Part shown: piece by piece, positions 53,220 through 63,769 of the stretch
How positions within the stretch are numbered: the first letter of the stretch is position 1
Layout of the letters: the number at the start of each line of letters is the position of its first letter
The notes under the pieces: model-generated
The model's input: only the letters and a program-made list of their open reading frames with translations
What the model was told of the DNA's origin: nothing
The model's database searches: none
Source: Alphaproteobacteria bacterium
GTDB lineage: Bacteria > Pseudomonadota > Alphaproteobacteria > Sphingomonadales > JAKSBY01
Assembly: GCA_021774625.1 (NCBI GenBank)
Contig: JAJFIV010000015.1
Coordinates: 30,167 to 94,166, forward strand
Length of the DNA stretch: 64,000 nucleotides
Direction of reading: 5' to 3'
Translations under genes and position numbers: made by a program

Positions 53220-54722
53220 TCAGCTCTGTTCGCAGTTATCCCGGACGAACCGGTCCAGAAGGCGGACACCATAACCGGTCGCACCCTTTTCCGCGATCGC
53301 ACTGCCGGTGTCGGACCAGGCCATCCCCGCAATATCGATATGAGCCCAGGGAACATCATTGACGAAGCGCTTCAGAAACTGCGCCGCCGTGATGGCCCCG
53401 GCATATTTCCCGCCCATATTCTTCACATCCGCCGTCGGCGTATTGATCTGCTTGTCATAATTTTTATGCAGCGGCATGCGCCAGGTTTTATCACCCGTGA
53501 GGTTTCCTGCCTCAAAAATCTGCGTGGCCAATTTATCGCTGGTCGTGAAAAATCCGGCATATTCCTGACCTAGCGAAACCATCATGGCGCCGGTCAGGGT
53601 CGCCAGATCAATCATAAATTCCGGTTTGAACCGGTCCTGACAGTACCAGAGCGCGTCGGCCAGAACCAGGCGGCCTTCGGCATCGGTATTCAGAACCTCG
53701 ATGGTCTGACCGGACATGGACGTCACCACGTCACCGGGACGCTGGGCATTGCCGGACGGCATGTTTTCCACCAGCCCGACAATACCGATGGCATTCACCC
53801 TGGCTTTGCGGCCCGCCAGCGCCTTCATCAGGCCAACAACGGTTGCAGAACCGCCCATATCCCATTTCATCTGTTCCATGCCGACCGCCGGTTTCAGCGA
53901 AATGCCGCCGGTATCGAAGGTCACGCCTTTACCGACAAAGGCGATGGGCTTTTCCTGCTTGCCCTTGGCGGCGCCGTCCCAGCGCATGATGGCCAGCCGC
54001 GATTCCCGGCTGCTGCCCATACCGACAGCCAGCAGCGCATTCATGCCGAGTTTTTTCATGGCCTTTTCGTCGAGAATTTCGATCTTCAGCCCATCTTTCG
54101 AGAGCTTTTGAATTTCCGCGGCATAGCTTTCCGGATAGATGACATTGGCCGGCTCCGACACCAGATCACGGGCGCAGAACACGCCGTCAATGAGCTTGTC
54201 CGCCTCCGCATATAATTTTTTGGCCATCGTTGCGGCCGATGTCTTGATTACCGCTTTCACCAGGCTCGGTTTTTTGGAAGCCGGCTCCCTGGTGCGGTAT
54301 TTGTCGAACCGGTAACTGCGCAGGCGCAGACCGGCGCCGATTTCCGCCATCGCATCCGCGGGATCGACCTTTAATCCTTTGATATCATCAAACAGGACCA
54401 CCGCCGACTTTTCGCCGCTGGAAATCAGTTTCGCCGTAATGCTGCCGCCGATATCGGTAAAATCCGTCCGGGCAAGTTCGCCGGGTTTGCCAAGCCCCAG
54501 AACAACAATCCGGTTTGCATCAACCCCGCTTGGCGCCAGCAACTGGAGTATTTGCCCGCTATCGCCTTCGAACCGGGCGGAGGACATGGCGCGCTTGATG
54601 GCGCCGCCCGATTGTTTGTCGAGCGCAGCAGCGCTTTCCGATAATTTCGCCTTTGACCGGGCAAAAACAATAACAGCGGAGCCTTTGAGTGAAGGACTGG
54701 CTTGAGTAAAAGTTATTTTCAT
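53220..54722 (-). CDS. pepA: Leucyl aminopeptidase (M17)
   Basis: The 500-residue cytoplasmic dizinc peptidase removes N-terminal residues from peptides. The metal-binding motifs are [15 protein letters not shown] and [14 protein letters not shown]. The N-terminal alpha/beta domain spans about residues 1-170. I use the ATG at 54722 with AAGG eleven bases upstream rather than the GTG four codons earlier. It is followed by holC, which is the common order, and is divergent from lptD. Confidence 0.94.
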   Translation of the reverse strand: MKITFTQASPSLKGSAVIVFARSKAKLSESAAALDKQSGGAIKRAMSSARFEGDSGQILQLLAPSGVDANRIVVLGLGKPGELARTDFTDIGGSITAKLISSGEKSAVVLFDDIKGLKVDPADAMAEIGAGLRLRSYRFDKYRTREPASKKPSLVKAVIKTSAATMAKKLYAEADKLIDGVFCARDLVSEPANVIYPESYAAEIQKLSKDGLKIEILDEKAMKKLGMNALLAVGMGSSRESRLAIMRWDGAAKGKQEKPIAFVGKGVTFDTGGISLKPAVGMEQMKWDMGGSATVVGLMKALAGRKARVNAIGIVGLVENMPSGNAQRPGDVVTSMSGQTIEVLNTDAEGRLVLADALWYCQDRFKPEFMIDLATLTGAMMVSLGQEYAGFFTTSDKLATQIFEAGNLTGDKTWRMPLHKNYDKQINTPTADVKNMGGKYAGAITAAQFLKRFVNDVPWAHIDIAGMAWSDTGSAIAEKGATGYGVRLLDRFVRDNCEQS

Positions 54723-54734
54723 GGAGCGAGGCAC

Positions 54735-54914
54735 CTTACGTTAGTCAGACTGGAATTTCCGGCAGTGATCTTTTCCTATACAGTCCCCGGGCATACTTGC
54801 AAAGTCCGGTGCCATATTCTGGTCTATTTTATTTGTAAGAGAGCGCTTGAAACACGGGCAGTCATGCGTGTATCCAAGGTTTGTTCAATTCCTTATTCAG
54901 TGTAAAGGGCGCTC
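54735..54914. promoter_or_regulatory. Divergent promoter gap between pepA and lptD
   Basis: The 180-base gap carries no gene. It should hold the promoters of pepA (minus) and of the lptD-surA-pdxA-rsmA operon (plus). No regulator site was recognised. Confidence 0.4.
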
Positions 54915-57104
54915 ATGAGCCGCTCCCGGGGCAAAATGACAAAATGGATAAAAAGGGCCACGCTGTCATTTTTGCTCGGCACTGCCTTTATACTGCCGGT
55001 CCACGCCGTTGCAGCGGCGCAATCGGAAGAGCCCGACCCGCGTCTGATTGATCTTTCCGCGGATCAGCTGACCTACGACCAGAAAGAAGGACTGGTAATA
55101 GCCAGCGGCAATGTTGTGATGATTCATGAGGGATACCGGCTGGAAGCGGCGACGGTCCGTTATAATGAGAAAACAGGAATCGTGGATGCGGACGGCGGCG
55201 TAAGGGTCACCGATCCGGAGGGAAATATTCTGGCAGCCGAAAATATAAGGCTGGATGATACGCTCAGTGAAGGCTTTGTCGATAACGTCCAACTGATCCT
55301 CAGCGATGGCTCAATGGTGGCGGCGCGGGACGGCGAACGGAAGATCGGCAGAATTACGGTTTTTCATTTTGCCGTCTGGTCGCCCTGCGAAATCTGCCAC
55401 ACCGAAGGCAAGGATGACGATCCCCTGTGGCAGATCAAGGCCCAAAGGGTGACCCATGACCAGGAAAAAAAGCGGCTTTATTATAAAAACGCTTATCTGG
55501 AATTTCTTGGCGTGCCGGTTTTTTATCTGCCGTATATTTCTCATCCCGACCCCAGTGTGGAAAGGGCGAGCGGATTTCTGGCCCCCGATCTCAAACAATC
55601 CACGGAATTGGGTTTAAGTTTCCATGCGCCCTATCATCATGTGTTTTCCCCATCGAGCGATGTAACCATCACACCTATTATCACCACCAAGGAAGGCCCC
55701 GTTCTGTCCACAGGATACCGGCAGCATGTAGGGTTTGGGCAGTTCAAGGCGGATGGCAGCATCACTTATGTGGATAAACGGGGCTTGAATAATGAACAAA
55801 CCGGCGGGCATGAATTTCGCGGACATTTTTTTTCCGATGGACTGTTTCGCCATGGCGACGGCTGGCGGTCAAACTACCAGATCCAGCTGACCAGCGACGA
55901 CACCTATCTCCGCCGCTATGATTTTTCCAACCTCGACACGCTGACCAACGAATATGTGCTGGATAAATTTTTCGGACGGTCCTATTTCAGTGCGCAGGGG
56001 CTGCAATTTGAAGGGCTGAGGATCGAGGACGTTTCCGGCCTGAATGCCATAGCGCTGCCGCTGCTTAATCTCAATTATGTCAGCAAACCACTGAAAAATG
56101 GTAGCGTCTTCCGTGTCAATTCAAACGGGCTGGCGCTGCTGCGAACCAAGGGGCAGGATACCCAGCGTCTGTCCTTGTCGGGCTCGTGGGAATTGCCTTA
56201 CACCAACCAGCTCGGGCAGATTTTCCGCGTTTCCGCAAAACTGCGGGGCGATGTCTATCACGTCAGTGATGCCGACCGGCCCGACAATCAGGTCTTTGCC
56301 GGAGAAAACGGATCAACCGGCCGCTTTCTGCCGAGCCTGACCGGATCCTTCCGCTGGCCTTTTGTCCGGTCAGGTAAAAATATCCAGCAGACTATCGAGC
56401 CTATTATCACAGTGGTTGCGACGCGGGATGATGGCAATAAGGAGGCAATCCCCAATGAAGACAGCCGGGCTTTTGAACTGACCGACGTCAATATTTTTTC
56501 GGAAAACCGTTCATCCGGCCTTGACCGTTTTGACAGCGGAAGCCGCGTTGCCTATGGGATGCGCTGGGCGTTATCCATGGATAAAATTGATACCGAAGTC
56601 ATTTTTGGACAAAGCTACCGCTTTGCGGGCGAGGACACTGCTTTTCCCGATGGGTCGGGATTATCCGACAATGTTTCTGATTTTGTCGGCCGCTTCAGTG
56701 TCGCCTATGGGCGGTATTTTGACATTACCAACCGTATCCGACTCGATAAGGATGATCTGGCCATCAGGCGCAATGAAGTGAATGCCACCCTTGGGCCGGA
56801 GCGGTTCCGCGTCACCGCCGGATATTTTCGGCTCAACCGTGACAACCCGCTGGAATTACTGGAAAACAGAGAAGAAATCCGCGCCGGCGCCCGGTTCCGG
56901 ATCACAGGAAACTGGACATTGACCGGTAATGTGACGCAAAATCTGACCAACGGCGCCGATCCAATCGCTTATGGTGCGGGAATCGGTTATGAAGATGAGT
57001 GTTTTGATGTCTTTTTCTCCTTCCGTAAAAGCTTTACCGAAGACCGGGATATTGTACCGGGCCGGTCTTTTGGTTTAAGGGTACGGCTGAAACATCTTGG
57101 ATAA
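54915..57104 (+). CDS. lptD: LPS-assembly protein LptD (OstA)
   Basis: The 729-residue protein inserts lipopolysaccharide into the outer membrane. A signal peptide ends near AVAAAQ (residue 36). The OstA domain follows (LSADQLTYDQKEGLVIASGNV). The beta-barrel spans about 250-729. Cysteines occur in CEICHTEG in the N-terminal region and in ECFDVFFSFRK near the end, which can form the inter-domain disulphides. AAGGG lies five bases before the ATG. It is followed by surA, its folding factor. Confidence 0.93.
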   Translation: MSRSRGKMTKWIKRATLSFLLGTAFILPVHAVAAAQSEEPDPRLIDLSADQLTYDQKEGLVIASGNVVMIHEGYRLEAATVRYNEKTGIVDADGGVRVTDPEGNILAAENIRLDDTLSEGFVDNVQLILSDGSMVAARDGERKIGRITVFHFAVWSPCEICHTEGKDDDPLWQIKAQRVTHDQEKKRLYYKNAYLEFLGVPVFYLPYISHPDPSVERASGFLAPDLKQSTELGLSFHAPYHHVFSPSSDVTITPIITTKEGPVLSTGYRQHVGFGQFKADGSITYVDKRGLNNEQTGGHEFRGHFFSDGLFRHGDGWRSNYQIQLTSDDTYLRRYDFSNLDTLTNEYVLDKFFGRSYFSAQGLQFEGLRIEDVSGLNAIALPLLNLNYVSKPLKNGSVFRVNSNGLALLRTKGQDTQRLSLSGSWELPYTNQLGQIFRVSAKLRGDVYHVSDADRPDNQVFAGENGSTGRFLPSLTGSFRWPFVRSGKNIQQTIEPIITVVATRDDGNKEAIPNEDSRAFELTDVNIFSENRSSGLDRFDSGSRVAYGMRWALSMDKIDTEVIFGQSYRFAGEDTAFPDGSGLSDNVSDFVGRFSVAYGRYFDITNRIRLDKDDLAIRRNEVNATLGPERFRVTAGYFRLNRDNPLELLENREEIRAGARFRITGNWTLTGNVTQNLTNGADPIAYGAGIGYEDECFDVFFSFRKSFTEDRDIVPGRSFGLRVRLKHLG

Positions 57105-57114
57105 AATGTTATAG

Positions 57115-57132
57115 TGGCATGATAACATGCCA
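57115..57132. repeat. Palindrome TGGCATG-ATAA-CATGCCA
   Basis: A perfect 7-base dyad lies 10 bases after the lptD stop, with additional ATGTTAT/ATAACAT pairing around it. It may be an RNA hairpin between lptD and surA. No T-run follows. Confidence 0.3.
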
Positions 57133-57164
57133 TTCCGTTATTTTGCGAGGATCGTTAAGACAGA

Positions 57165-58454
57165 ATGATGACAGTTTGCAGACGTATGAAATTTTCCCGC
57201 CTTTGGCTGGCGGGGTGGCTGGCGGCCCTGCCATTTTCGCCCTCAAACGTGATGGCGTTCCAGGATGTCCAGGCCATTGCCGTACTGGTCAATGATGAGG
57301 TTATATCCACCTATGACGTTCTGCAGCGTTTAAGGCTGCTTATCGCCTCATTGGGGGAGCGCCCGTCCGAAGAGGAATTTGTCCGCCTGCGCGAACAGGT
57401 GATCCGCAGCATGGTCGATGAAAAGCTGCAGCTTCAGGAAGCTGCGGAATTCGAGGTCGAAGTCGATCCCCGCCAGGAGAGTGACGCCTTCTTCAGAATC
57501 AGTCAGAGTTTCAACCAGACACCGGAGCAGTTTGAAACATTCCTGCGTCAGATTGGCAGCAGCAAGGACTCGCTCATGCATCAGGTGCAGGCCGAACTAT
57601 CCTGGCAAATGCTGGTGCGGGGCCGCCTTGGCACGCAGGCGTCGGTCAGCGAGGAAGAGGTGGAGCAATTCATCACCCGGCTTGAAAACAATGCCGGCGC
57701 CCAGGAATTCCTGCTGTCTGAGATTTATCTGATTGTGGACGACGCGGCCCGTAAGGCAGAAGTGGAGCAGACGGCAAAAAGGCTCGTTGAGCAAATCCGG
57801 CTCGGCCAGACCCCCTTTCCTGTTTTTGCCCAGCAATTTTCCGACGCGGCGACGGCGGCCGTGGGCGGCGACATGGGATGGGTGGCCCTCAGCCAGTTGC
57901 CGCAGGAAATTCAGCAAACCCTGGCTTCCCTGGAATTAACAGAAGTCTCCGATCCGATTGAAGAGGCTGGCGGTTATCACATCATTGTCCCCCGCGACCG
58001 GCGGACCATTTTAGGGGCCGATCCGCTGGATGCCGAACTTGATCTGCAGCAGGTGATTATTACGGTTTCGCAGGAACTTGAGCAGAAGGAAGCCGATCTT
58101 CTGCTGGAGAGAATCTCGACGGCAAGCGAGGAGACCAATTCCTGCAGCCAGATTTCCAATTTCGCGGCAGCCGTTGGCAGTACGGATTATTCGCCGCTGG
58201 GAAAACTGAAAATTCGTGATCTGCCGCCCCAATTGCACAGCACGTTGCGCGATATTCCGATCGGCAAGCCGACCACGCCTTTCGGTACCCAGCAGGGGCT
58301 CACAATACTTTTTGTTTGCGACAGGTCGTTGCCCGAGGTGAAGGCGCCTGAATTTGATGACGTGCTGATCCGGCTTGAAGACCGGCGGCTGGCCATGATG
58401 TCACGACGATACCTGCGCGACATCCGCCGGGACGCCATCATCGACTATAAATGA
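57165..58454 (+). CDS. surA: Periplasmic chaperone and peptidyl-prolyl isomerase SurA
   Basis: The 429-residue protein helps outer-membrane proteins, including LptD, to fold. A signal peptide is at about 12-32. The SurA N domain is at about 35-165 (AIAVLVNDEVISTYDVLQRLRL). A parvulin domain is visible at about 185-285 (GGDMGWVALSQLP and GYHIIVPRDRR). A second, weaker parvulin region follows. It lies 60 bases after lptD, and its stop overlaps the pdxA start by four bases. Confidence 0.92.
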   Translation: MMTVCRRMKFSRLWLAGWLAALPFSPSNVMAFQDVQAIAVLVNDEVISTYDVLQRLRLLIASLGERPSEEEFVRLREQVIRSMVDEKLQLQEAAEFEVEVDPRQESDAFFRISQSFNQTPEQFETFLRQIGSSKDSLMHQVQAELSWQMLVRGRLGTQASVSEEEVEQFITRLENNAGAQEFLLSEIYLIVDDAARKAEVEQTAKRLVEQIRLGQTPFPVFAQQFSDAATAAVGGDMGWVALSQLPQEIQQTLASLELTEVSDPIEEAGGYHIIVPRDRRTILGADPLDAELDLQQVIITVSQELEQKEADLLLERISTASEETNSCSQISNFAAAVGSTDYSPLGKLKIRDLPPQLHSTLRDIPIGKPTTPFGTQQGLTILFVCDRSLPEVKAPEFDDVLIRLEDRRLAMMSRRYLRDIRRDAIIDYK

Positions 58455-59455
58455 CCGGGAACAACCGGACTTCAAAACCGCTCGCCGTCACCATGGGCGA
58501 GCCCGCCGGTATTGGCCCGGAAGTGATCCTGAAAGCCTGGCGGAAATGCCGGGAATCAGACCTGTTGTTTTTTTATATTGGCAATCGCCAGCCGCTTGAA
58601 GTGCTGGAAACAGACGTTCCCTTAATCGAAATCAATGCGCCGGAAGAAGCGGCAGCCGCCTTGCCAAAAGGATTGCCCGTTCTCGCCATTCCTTTGAAGA
58701 ATCCGGCACAGCCCGGAACGCTCGACCCGGCAAATGCCGCAGGGGTGATCGCAACACTCCGCCAGGCAGTGACATTTGCCAAAAATAAGGAAGCGGCAGG
58801 AATTGTGACCGCGCCAATCCATAAGAAAGCGCTTTACGATGCCGGGTTCAAATTCCCCGGTCATACGGAATACTTCGCCCAGGAGGCGGGGCTAAGGGCC
58901 GGGGATGTCGCCATGATGCTCGCTATTCCCGGTCTTCGCGTCATCCCGGTCACTGTCCATATGCCGCTTTCCAAAGTCTCCAAAGCTCTCACGGCGGAAT
59001 TGATTGTGGAAAAAGCCAGCATCGTTCATCACGCCCTTAAAAAGCAGTTTGGCATCGCCAAGCCGATAATTGCCGTCGCCGCACTTAACCCCCATGCCGG
59101 TGAGGACGGCGCGCTCGGGCATGAGGAAGAGACCATAATTGCGCCCGCCATCGATGCGCTCTCTATGGCTGGAATCAAGGCGGAAGGCCCCTTCCCCGCC
59201 GATACGCTTTTCCATCCCGCAGCTCGTGCGAAATATGACGCCGTTCTCTGCATGTATCATGATCAGGCGCTGATCCCGGTGAAGACCATCGATTTTGACC
59301 ACGGGGTCAATGTCACTCTGGGTCTTCCTTTTATCCGGACGTCGCCCGACCATGGCACCGCGCTGGACATTGCCGGACAAAACAGGGCCAGCCCGGACAG
59401 TCTGCTGGCAGCGATTGACCTTGCCCACCGGCTCAGCCTTAACAGCAATGGTTGA
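58451..59455 (+). CDS. pdxA: 4-hydroxythreonine-4-phosphate dehydrogenase
   Basis: The 334-residue enzyme oxidises 4-phosphohydroxy-threonine in pyridoxal phosphate synthesis. Motifs seen are [14 protein letters not shown] at the N-terminus, [26 protein letters not shown] and [26 protein letters not shown]. The length is normal. The start overlaps the surA stop and the stop overlaps the rsmA start by eight bases, so the operon is translationally coupled. Confidence 0.95.
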   Translation: MTGNNRTSKPLAVTMGEPAGIGPEVILKAWRKCRESDLLFFYIGNRQPLEVLETDVPLIEINAPEEAAAALPKGLPVLAIPLKNPAQPGTLDPANAAGVIATLRQAVTFAKNKEAAGIVTAPIHKKALYDAGFKFPGHTEYFAQEAGLRAGDVAMMLAIPGLRVIPVTVHMPLSKVSKALTAELIVEKASIVHHALKKQFGIAKPIIAVAALNPHAGEDGALGHEEETIIAPAIDALSMAGIKAEGPFPADTLFHPAARAKYDAVLCMYHDQALIPVKTIDFDHGVNVTLGLPFIRTSPDHGTALDIAGQNRASPDSLLAAIDLAHRLSLNSNG

Positions 59456-60299
59456 TTTGCCGCCCCTGCGCGACGTGATTGCCCGCCATGGATTGAGCGC
59501 CCGCAAGGCGCTGGGGCAGAATTTCCTGCTGGATGCAAATCTGACGGCGCGGATTGCCCGCTCGGCCGGGCCTTTGGAGGAGGCCGCGGTGTATGAAATC
59601 GGTCCCGGTCCCGGCGGGCTTACCCGGTCATTATTGACGGAAGGCGCCCGCCATGTGATCGCGGTGGAGCGGGATTCCCGCTGTATCGAAGCCCTGAAGG
59701 AATTACGAACCGCCTTTCCGGACCGTTTAACCATCCATGAAAATGATGCCCTGAAAGTGGAAGAAACATCCTTGATTCCGCCGCAGCAGCCGGTAAAAAT
59801 TATCGCCAACCTCCCGTACAATATCGCCACGCCGCTGCTCATCAAATGGCTGTCTGCGCCCTGGCCGCCCTGGTATCAAAGCCTGACCCTGATGTTTCAG
59901 AAGGAAGTGGCGGAGCGCATCGTTGCGAAATCCGGCGTCAAAACCTACGGGCGGCTTTCCGTTATCAGTCAGTGGCGCGCCAATTGCAGGATTTTGTTTC
60001 ATATTCCGGCGCGGGCCTTCACGCCGCCGCCAAAAGTCACTTCCTCCGTCGTTCAGATCATACCGGCAGGGCAGAGTAAGAAAAATCTGCGCTTCCAGTC
60101 CCTGGAAACGGTTACGGCGGCGGCTTTCGGTCAAAGGCGTAAAATGCTGAGATCCAGTCTCAAGACGCTGGGAGTCAATGCCGCAGCGCTGCTTGATGAG
60201 GTAGGGATCGACGGCTCCCGCCGCGCCGAAGAATTGTCGGTAGAGGAATTTTGCCGTCTGGCGCTGGCGTTTCAGGAACCGTCGCGCATCAGATCCTGA
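59448..60299 (+). CDS. rsmA: 16S rRNA dimethyladenosine transferase RsmA (KsgA)
   Basis: The 283-residue enzyme dimethylates two adenosines near the 3' end of 16S rRNA. The SAM-binding motif is [14 protein letters not shown], the catalytic loop is [11 protein letters not shown], and [13 protein letters not shown] is the typical N-terminal mark. I start at the ATG at 59448, overlapping pdxA, because the reading before it is out-of-frame pdxA translation. The 3' end overlaps the convergent gmk gene by 28 bases. Confidence 0.95.
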   Translation: MVDLPPLRDVIARHGLSARKALGQNFLLDANLTARIARSAGPLEEAAVYEIGPGPGGLTRSLLTEGARHVIAVERDSRCIEALKELRTAFPDRLTIHENDALKVEETSLIPPQQPVKIIANLPYNIATPLLIKWLSAPWPPWYQSLTLMFQKEVAERIVAKSGVKTYGRLSVISQWRANCRILFHIPARAFTPPPKVTSSVVQIIPAGQSKKNLRFQSLETVTAAAFGQRRKMLRSSLKTLGVNAAALLDEVGIDGSRRAEELSVEEFCRLALAFQEPSRIRS

Positions 60300-60913
60300 A
60301 CCAGGGACAGCAGCCCGACCTGCCGGTCGGTGCGCATACGTTCGGCATTCAGGATGATGCGAATTTCGCCAAGGCATTCAGCCGGATCATGATTGACCCG
60401 GACATAATCATATTCCCGCCAATGGCTGATCTCGCCGGTAGCCTTGGCCATGCGCTTGCGAACCACCTCTTCGCTGTCCTGGGCCCGGTTGCGCAGCCGG
60501 CGTTCCAGTTCCGCAATCGAAGGCGGCAGAATAAAAATGGAAACCAGGTCGCCATGAGCCTTCTGCGCCAGTTGCTGGGTGCCCTGCCAGTCAATATCGA
60601 ACAGGACATCCCTGCCCGCAGCCAGCGCCTCTTCCACCGGTTTGCGCGGCGTGCCGTAACTGTTGCCGAATACCGTGGCATATTCAAAAAGTTCGTCCCC
60701 GGCCACCATTTCGTCAAAGCGGACCTGATCGACAAAAGAATAATCCACGCCGTCAACTTCCGTGGGCCGCGGCGCGCGGGTGGTGACGGAAATCGACATT
60801 TTGACGTTGGGATCGCTTTCCAGCAGCATGCGGGACAGGGTGGTCTTGCCGGCCCCCGAAGGGGAGGACAGAACCAGCATCAGACCGCGTCTTTTTTTAC
60901 CCGTTGCCGTCAT
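60272..60913 (-). CDS. gmk: Guanylate kinase
   Basis: The 213-residue enzyme phosphorylates GMP to GDP. The P-loop is [11 protein letters not shown] (about residues 16-26), and [19 protein letters not shown] is the GMP-binding segment. The start overlaps the yicC stop by four bases (ATGA). The length is normal. Confidence 0.96.
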   Translation of the reverse strand: MTATGKKRRGLMLVLSSPSGAGKTTLSRMLLESDPNVKMSISVTTRAPRPTEVDGVDYSFVDQVRFDEMVAGDELFEYATVFGNSYGTPRKPVEEALAAGRDVLFDIDWQGTQQLAQKAHGDLVSIFILPPSIAELERRLRNRAQDSEEVVRKRMAKATGEISHWREYDYVRVNHDPAECLGEIRIILNAERMRTDRQVGLLSLVQDLMRDGS

Positions 60914-61797
60914 TCTATATTCTGCGCCTGTTCCCGCACCTGATCAATAACGGCCTTCAGACCCAGGCCGATTTTCGTTAATTCAATATCTGTAGATTTA
61001 GAGCATATCGTATTGGTTTCCCTTTGAAATTCCTGAAATAAAAAATCAAGTTTCCGGCCCGCGGCCCCGTGGCCGGTAAAAAGATCCCGCGCCGCCTGAA
61101 TATGGGCGGACAGCCGGTCAACCTCTTCCCGCACATCGGCCTTGACCGCAAGCACCGCCGCTTCCTGTTCCAGCCGCCCGGTTTCGAAGTCTGCACTGCC
61201 GGCCAGCAGTTCCTGGATCTTATGGGAAAAACGGCTGCGAAGCTGTTCCGGCTGCAGCGCGGCGCACAGTTTCGCCTGGTCAACCAGGCCGGCGATTTCA
61301 TCCAGCATGGATATCAGGGTCTTCTGCAGCGCATCGCCTTCCGCTGTCCGCATCCGGTTCAGGGCCGCCAGCGCCTCATCCAGGCCAGCCAGCAGGGCCG
61401 TAACCAGCGTGCGTTTTTCTTCCTCATCGAGGGAAAAATCACTGACCTCGATCACCCCCCTGAGATTGAGAAGGCCGTCCGCCCGGGCGCCCCGGACACC
61501 ATCCTTGCTGCTGATTTCCTCCGCGATTTTGCGGTAAAGGGCGAGGGTTTTTTCATTGATCCGGATATCCTGATCGCCGCCTTCATGCCGCAGGTCCAGT
61601 GCAACGGAAATGCTGCCCCGGCTCAATGCCCGCGATATTTTTTTGCGGACTTTCGGCTCGATTTCATCCATCTGACCCGGCATCCGGCAGCGGATATCAA
61701 GGCCCCGGCCATTGACGCTCTTGATTTGCCAGGCCCACTGGAAACCTGCCGTCCGGCCTGAAGACCGGGCAAATCCCGTCATGCTTAAAATAGCCAT
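60910..61797 (-). CDS. yicC: YicC-family endoribonuclease-like protein
   Basis: The 295-residue protein starts with SMTGFARSSG, the hallmark of YicC, and ends with [43 protein letters not shown] residues (family C-terminal DUF1732 region). YicC proteins have RNase activity. It precedes gmk and lies opposite the SDR gene at 61889, as in many alphaproteobacteria. Confidence 0.93.
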   Translation of the reverse strand: MAILSMTGFARSSGRTAGFQWAWQIKSVNGRGLDIRCRMPGQMDEIEPKVRKKISRALSRGSISVALDLRHEGGDQDIRINEKTLALYRKIAEEISSKDGVRGARADGLLNLRGVIEVSDFSLDEEEKRTLVTALLAGLDEALAALNRMRTAEGDALQKTLISMLDEIAGLVDQAKLCAALQPEQLRSRFSHKIQELLAGSADFETGRLEQEAAVLAVKADVREEVDRLSAHIQAARDLFTGHGAAGRKLDFLFQEFQRETNTICSKSTDIELTKIGLGLKAVIDQVREQAQNIE

Positions 61798-61888
61798 TCA
61801 CAAGCCTTCCGCCTTGGGCCAAGTCGTGGCAGACTATAGGCGCTCGCCTTCCCGCGATCAAACCGAAACAGCAGGAACCCCGCATCCA

Positions 61889-62647
61889 ATGAAAAACCCC
61901 CGGAATATCCTGATCACAGGCGCGTCGAGCGGTATCGGCGAAGCCCTTGCCATCCTGTATGCGAAAAAAGGCGTATCCCTTCACTTGTCGGGCAGAAATG
62001 AGGAAAGGCTGAATGCCGTCGCCAAAACCTGCCGGGAAAAAGGCGCTCTGGTTGATGCGCAATTGATCAGTGTGGTCGATTGGGAAGCCATGGCCCGGTG
62101 GATCAGCGATGCCGCAAGGGAAAGACCCCTTGATCTGGTCGTTGCAAATGCCGGTGTCGGCATCAGTTCCAGCAAGGGTAAGGGCATCGCAGACATTGCC
62201 GATAAGACCTTCGCCGTTAATGTGCACGGGGTTTTTCACACCGTACATCCGGCCCTTGACGTCATGAAACCGCAAAAACGCGGTCAGATCGCTATTATAA
62301 GTTCGTTATCGGCGTTCGTCGGTATGCCGGGCGCCCCCGCCTATGCCGCCAGCAAAGCCGCGGCGCTGTCTTATGCGGAAGCCCTGCGGGGCGTTTATCG
62401 CCGGGATGGCATTGAAGTAAACGCGGTCTGCCCCGGATTCATCACCACCCGCATGACGGCAAACAACCGTTTTCCCATGCCGTTCCTGATCGACAGCGAC
62501 AAGGCGGCGAGCATCATTGCAAAGGGGCTCGCCAGCAATAAAGGCCGCATCGCCTTCCCTTTTCCCATGCTGGCCGCCATTCGCATTCTGCAGTTTTTAC
62601 CGGCGGCTTTCACCGGTTTTCTGCTGCGTCTTGGTCCCCGGAAATAG
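61889..62647 (+). CDS. Short-chain dehydrogenase/reductase
   Basis: The 252-residue SDR oxidoreductase has the NAD(P)-binding motif TGASSGIGEAL at the N-terminus, NAG in VANAGVG, and the catalytic Ser/Tyr/Lys in IISSLSAF and YAASKAAAL. The substrate is unknown. I start at the ATG at 61889 because the longer frame would overlap yicC. AGGAA lies about 12 bases upstream. The 3' end overlaps mltG by 38 bases on the other strand. Confidence 0.9.
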   Translation: MKNPRNILITGASSGIGEALAILYAKKGVSLHLSGRNEERLNAVAKTCREKGALVDAQLISVVDWEAMARWISDAARERPLDLVVANAGVGISSSKGKGIADIADKTFAVNVHGVFHTVHPALDVMKPQKRGQIAIISSLSAFVGMPGAPAYAASKAAALSYAEALRGVYRRDGIEVNAVCPGFITTRMTANNRFPMPFLIDSDKAASIIAKGLASNKGRIAFPFPMLAAIRILQFLPAAFTGFLLRLGPRK

Positions 62648-63650
62648 CCGCATCGCGTAAATCCCGCTCAATCTGCCGCCATTTGGCGACATTCCGGTTA
62701 TGCTCTTCCAGACTGTCGGCAAAGACATGCCCGCCGCTGCCGTCAGCAACAAAATAAAGCGCCGGACTGAAATCCGGATGAAGCGCCGCATAAAGCGAAT
62801 CGTGGCCCGGATTGGCGATTGGGCCCGGCGGCAGACCCTTGATCTTATAGGTGTTATACGGGTGATCCTGCTCCAGTTCGCTCCGCCGGAGCGGCCGGCC
62901 CAGCAGCGCGCCTTCCGTCAGCCCGTAAATCACTGTGGGGTCAGACTGCAGACGCATACCTCGTTCAAGGCGGTTAATAAAGACCGCCGCAACCTGGCCG
63001 CGCTCGTCGGCGATCGCGGTTTCTTTTTCAATGATGGAGGCAAGGATAACCGCCTCTCCCGGTGAATTCAGCGGCAGGCCTGCCGCGCGGCTTTCCCATA
63101 ACCGGGCAAGCAGAGCATCCCGGTCCGTTCGCATGCGCGAAAGGATATCCCTTACCGGATCACCATAGGAAAAAAAGTAGGTTTCGGGCAGCAGGGTTCC
63201 CTCATCGGGAATATCCGTCACCGTGCCGGTCAATCCTTCCGTGCTCTGCAGAATATGCACAATCCGGGCGCTGGTCAGACCTTCGGCCACCGTCACACGG
63301 CGTTGCACCGTGTTGCCGGACCGTAAAATATCCAGCAAGGTCTGAATACTTGCCCGCGCAGGAATCCTGTATTCCCCTGCCCTTAAGTCCCGCCCGCCAC
63401 CGCTGAACCGCGCCGTCAGCACAAAAAGCCAGGAAGCGTCGAGGGCTCCTGCCCCTTCCATAATATGAGCGGTCCCCCGGACCGATGAACCTGCCGGCAC
63501 AATAACCGTGCTTTCGAATTCAAGAGGGCCGGGACTTTGCACCCGGTAATAACTGTAGGCCGCGAAGGCTGTGAGAACCGCCAGCGACGCGGCGACCCAG
63601 ATGCCTGCCAATTTTAACAACATTCTCGTCCCGATCATAAAGCGGATCAT
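62610..63650 (-). CDS. mltG: Endolytic transglycosylase MltG (YceG-like)
   Basis: The 346-residue inner-membrane enzyme cuts nascent peptidoglycan strands. An N-terminal membrane anchor is at about 10-32. The YceG domain holds the catalytic Glu in LASIIEKETAI and the family motif SDPTVIYGLT. The LysM-like N-terminal segment is seen as RVTVAEGLTSARIVHIL. The expected neighbours fabF and acpP are not seen beside it, and an IS200-type element lies just upstream, which may mark a rearrangement. Confidence 0.93.
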   Translation of the reverse strand: MIRFMIGTRMLLKLAGIWVAASLAVLTAFAAYSYYRVQSPGPLEFESTVIVPAGSSVRGTAHIMEGAGALDASWLFVLTARFSGGGRDLRAGEYRIPARASIQTLLDILRSGNTVQRRVTVAEGLTSARIVHILQSTEGLTGTVTDIPDEGTLLPETYFFSYGDPVRDILSRMRTDRDALLARLWESRAAGLPLNSPGEAVILASIIEKETAIADERGQVAAVFINRLERGMRLQSDPTVIYGLTEGALLGRPLRRSELEQDHPYNTYKIKGLPPGPIANPGHDSLYAALHPDFSPALYFVADGSGGHVFADSLEEHNRNVAKWRQIERDLRDAAISGDQDAAENR

Positions 63651-63749
63651 AAACCCATCTGCCGAAATTGGAAATCACTGCTTTCACGATTATTTTACCG
63701 AACGGTATCCCCCCGGCTTTAAAATCTCATCTGATATTAAATTAAACCA

Positions 63750-63769
63750 CTACCGGCTGATGCCGGTAG
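63750..63769 (-). mobile_element. IS200-type end hairpin
   Basis: CTACCGGC-TGAT-GCCGGTAG forms an 8-base stem with a 4-base loop, and it includes the tnpA stop codon. Subterminal hairpins of this type mark the ends of IS200/IS605 elements and are bound by TnpA. The element border is likely some bases further left (about 63730-63749). Confidence 0.7.

Noticed and set aside
59295..59447. 51-codon N-terminal extension of RsmA
   Set aside because: These codons are pdxA read in another frame; RsmA proteins begin close to the ATG at 59448.
58892..59845. 317-codon minus-strand open frame opposite pdxA and rsmA
   Set aside because: It is antisense to two well-supported coupled genes and its product resembles no family; it follows from codon composition.
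61697..62275. 192-codon minus-strand frame across the yicC-SDR junction
   Set aside because: It overlaps two real genes and has no ribosome-binding site or family signature.
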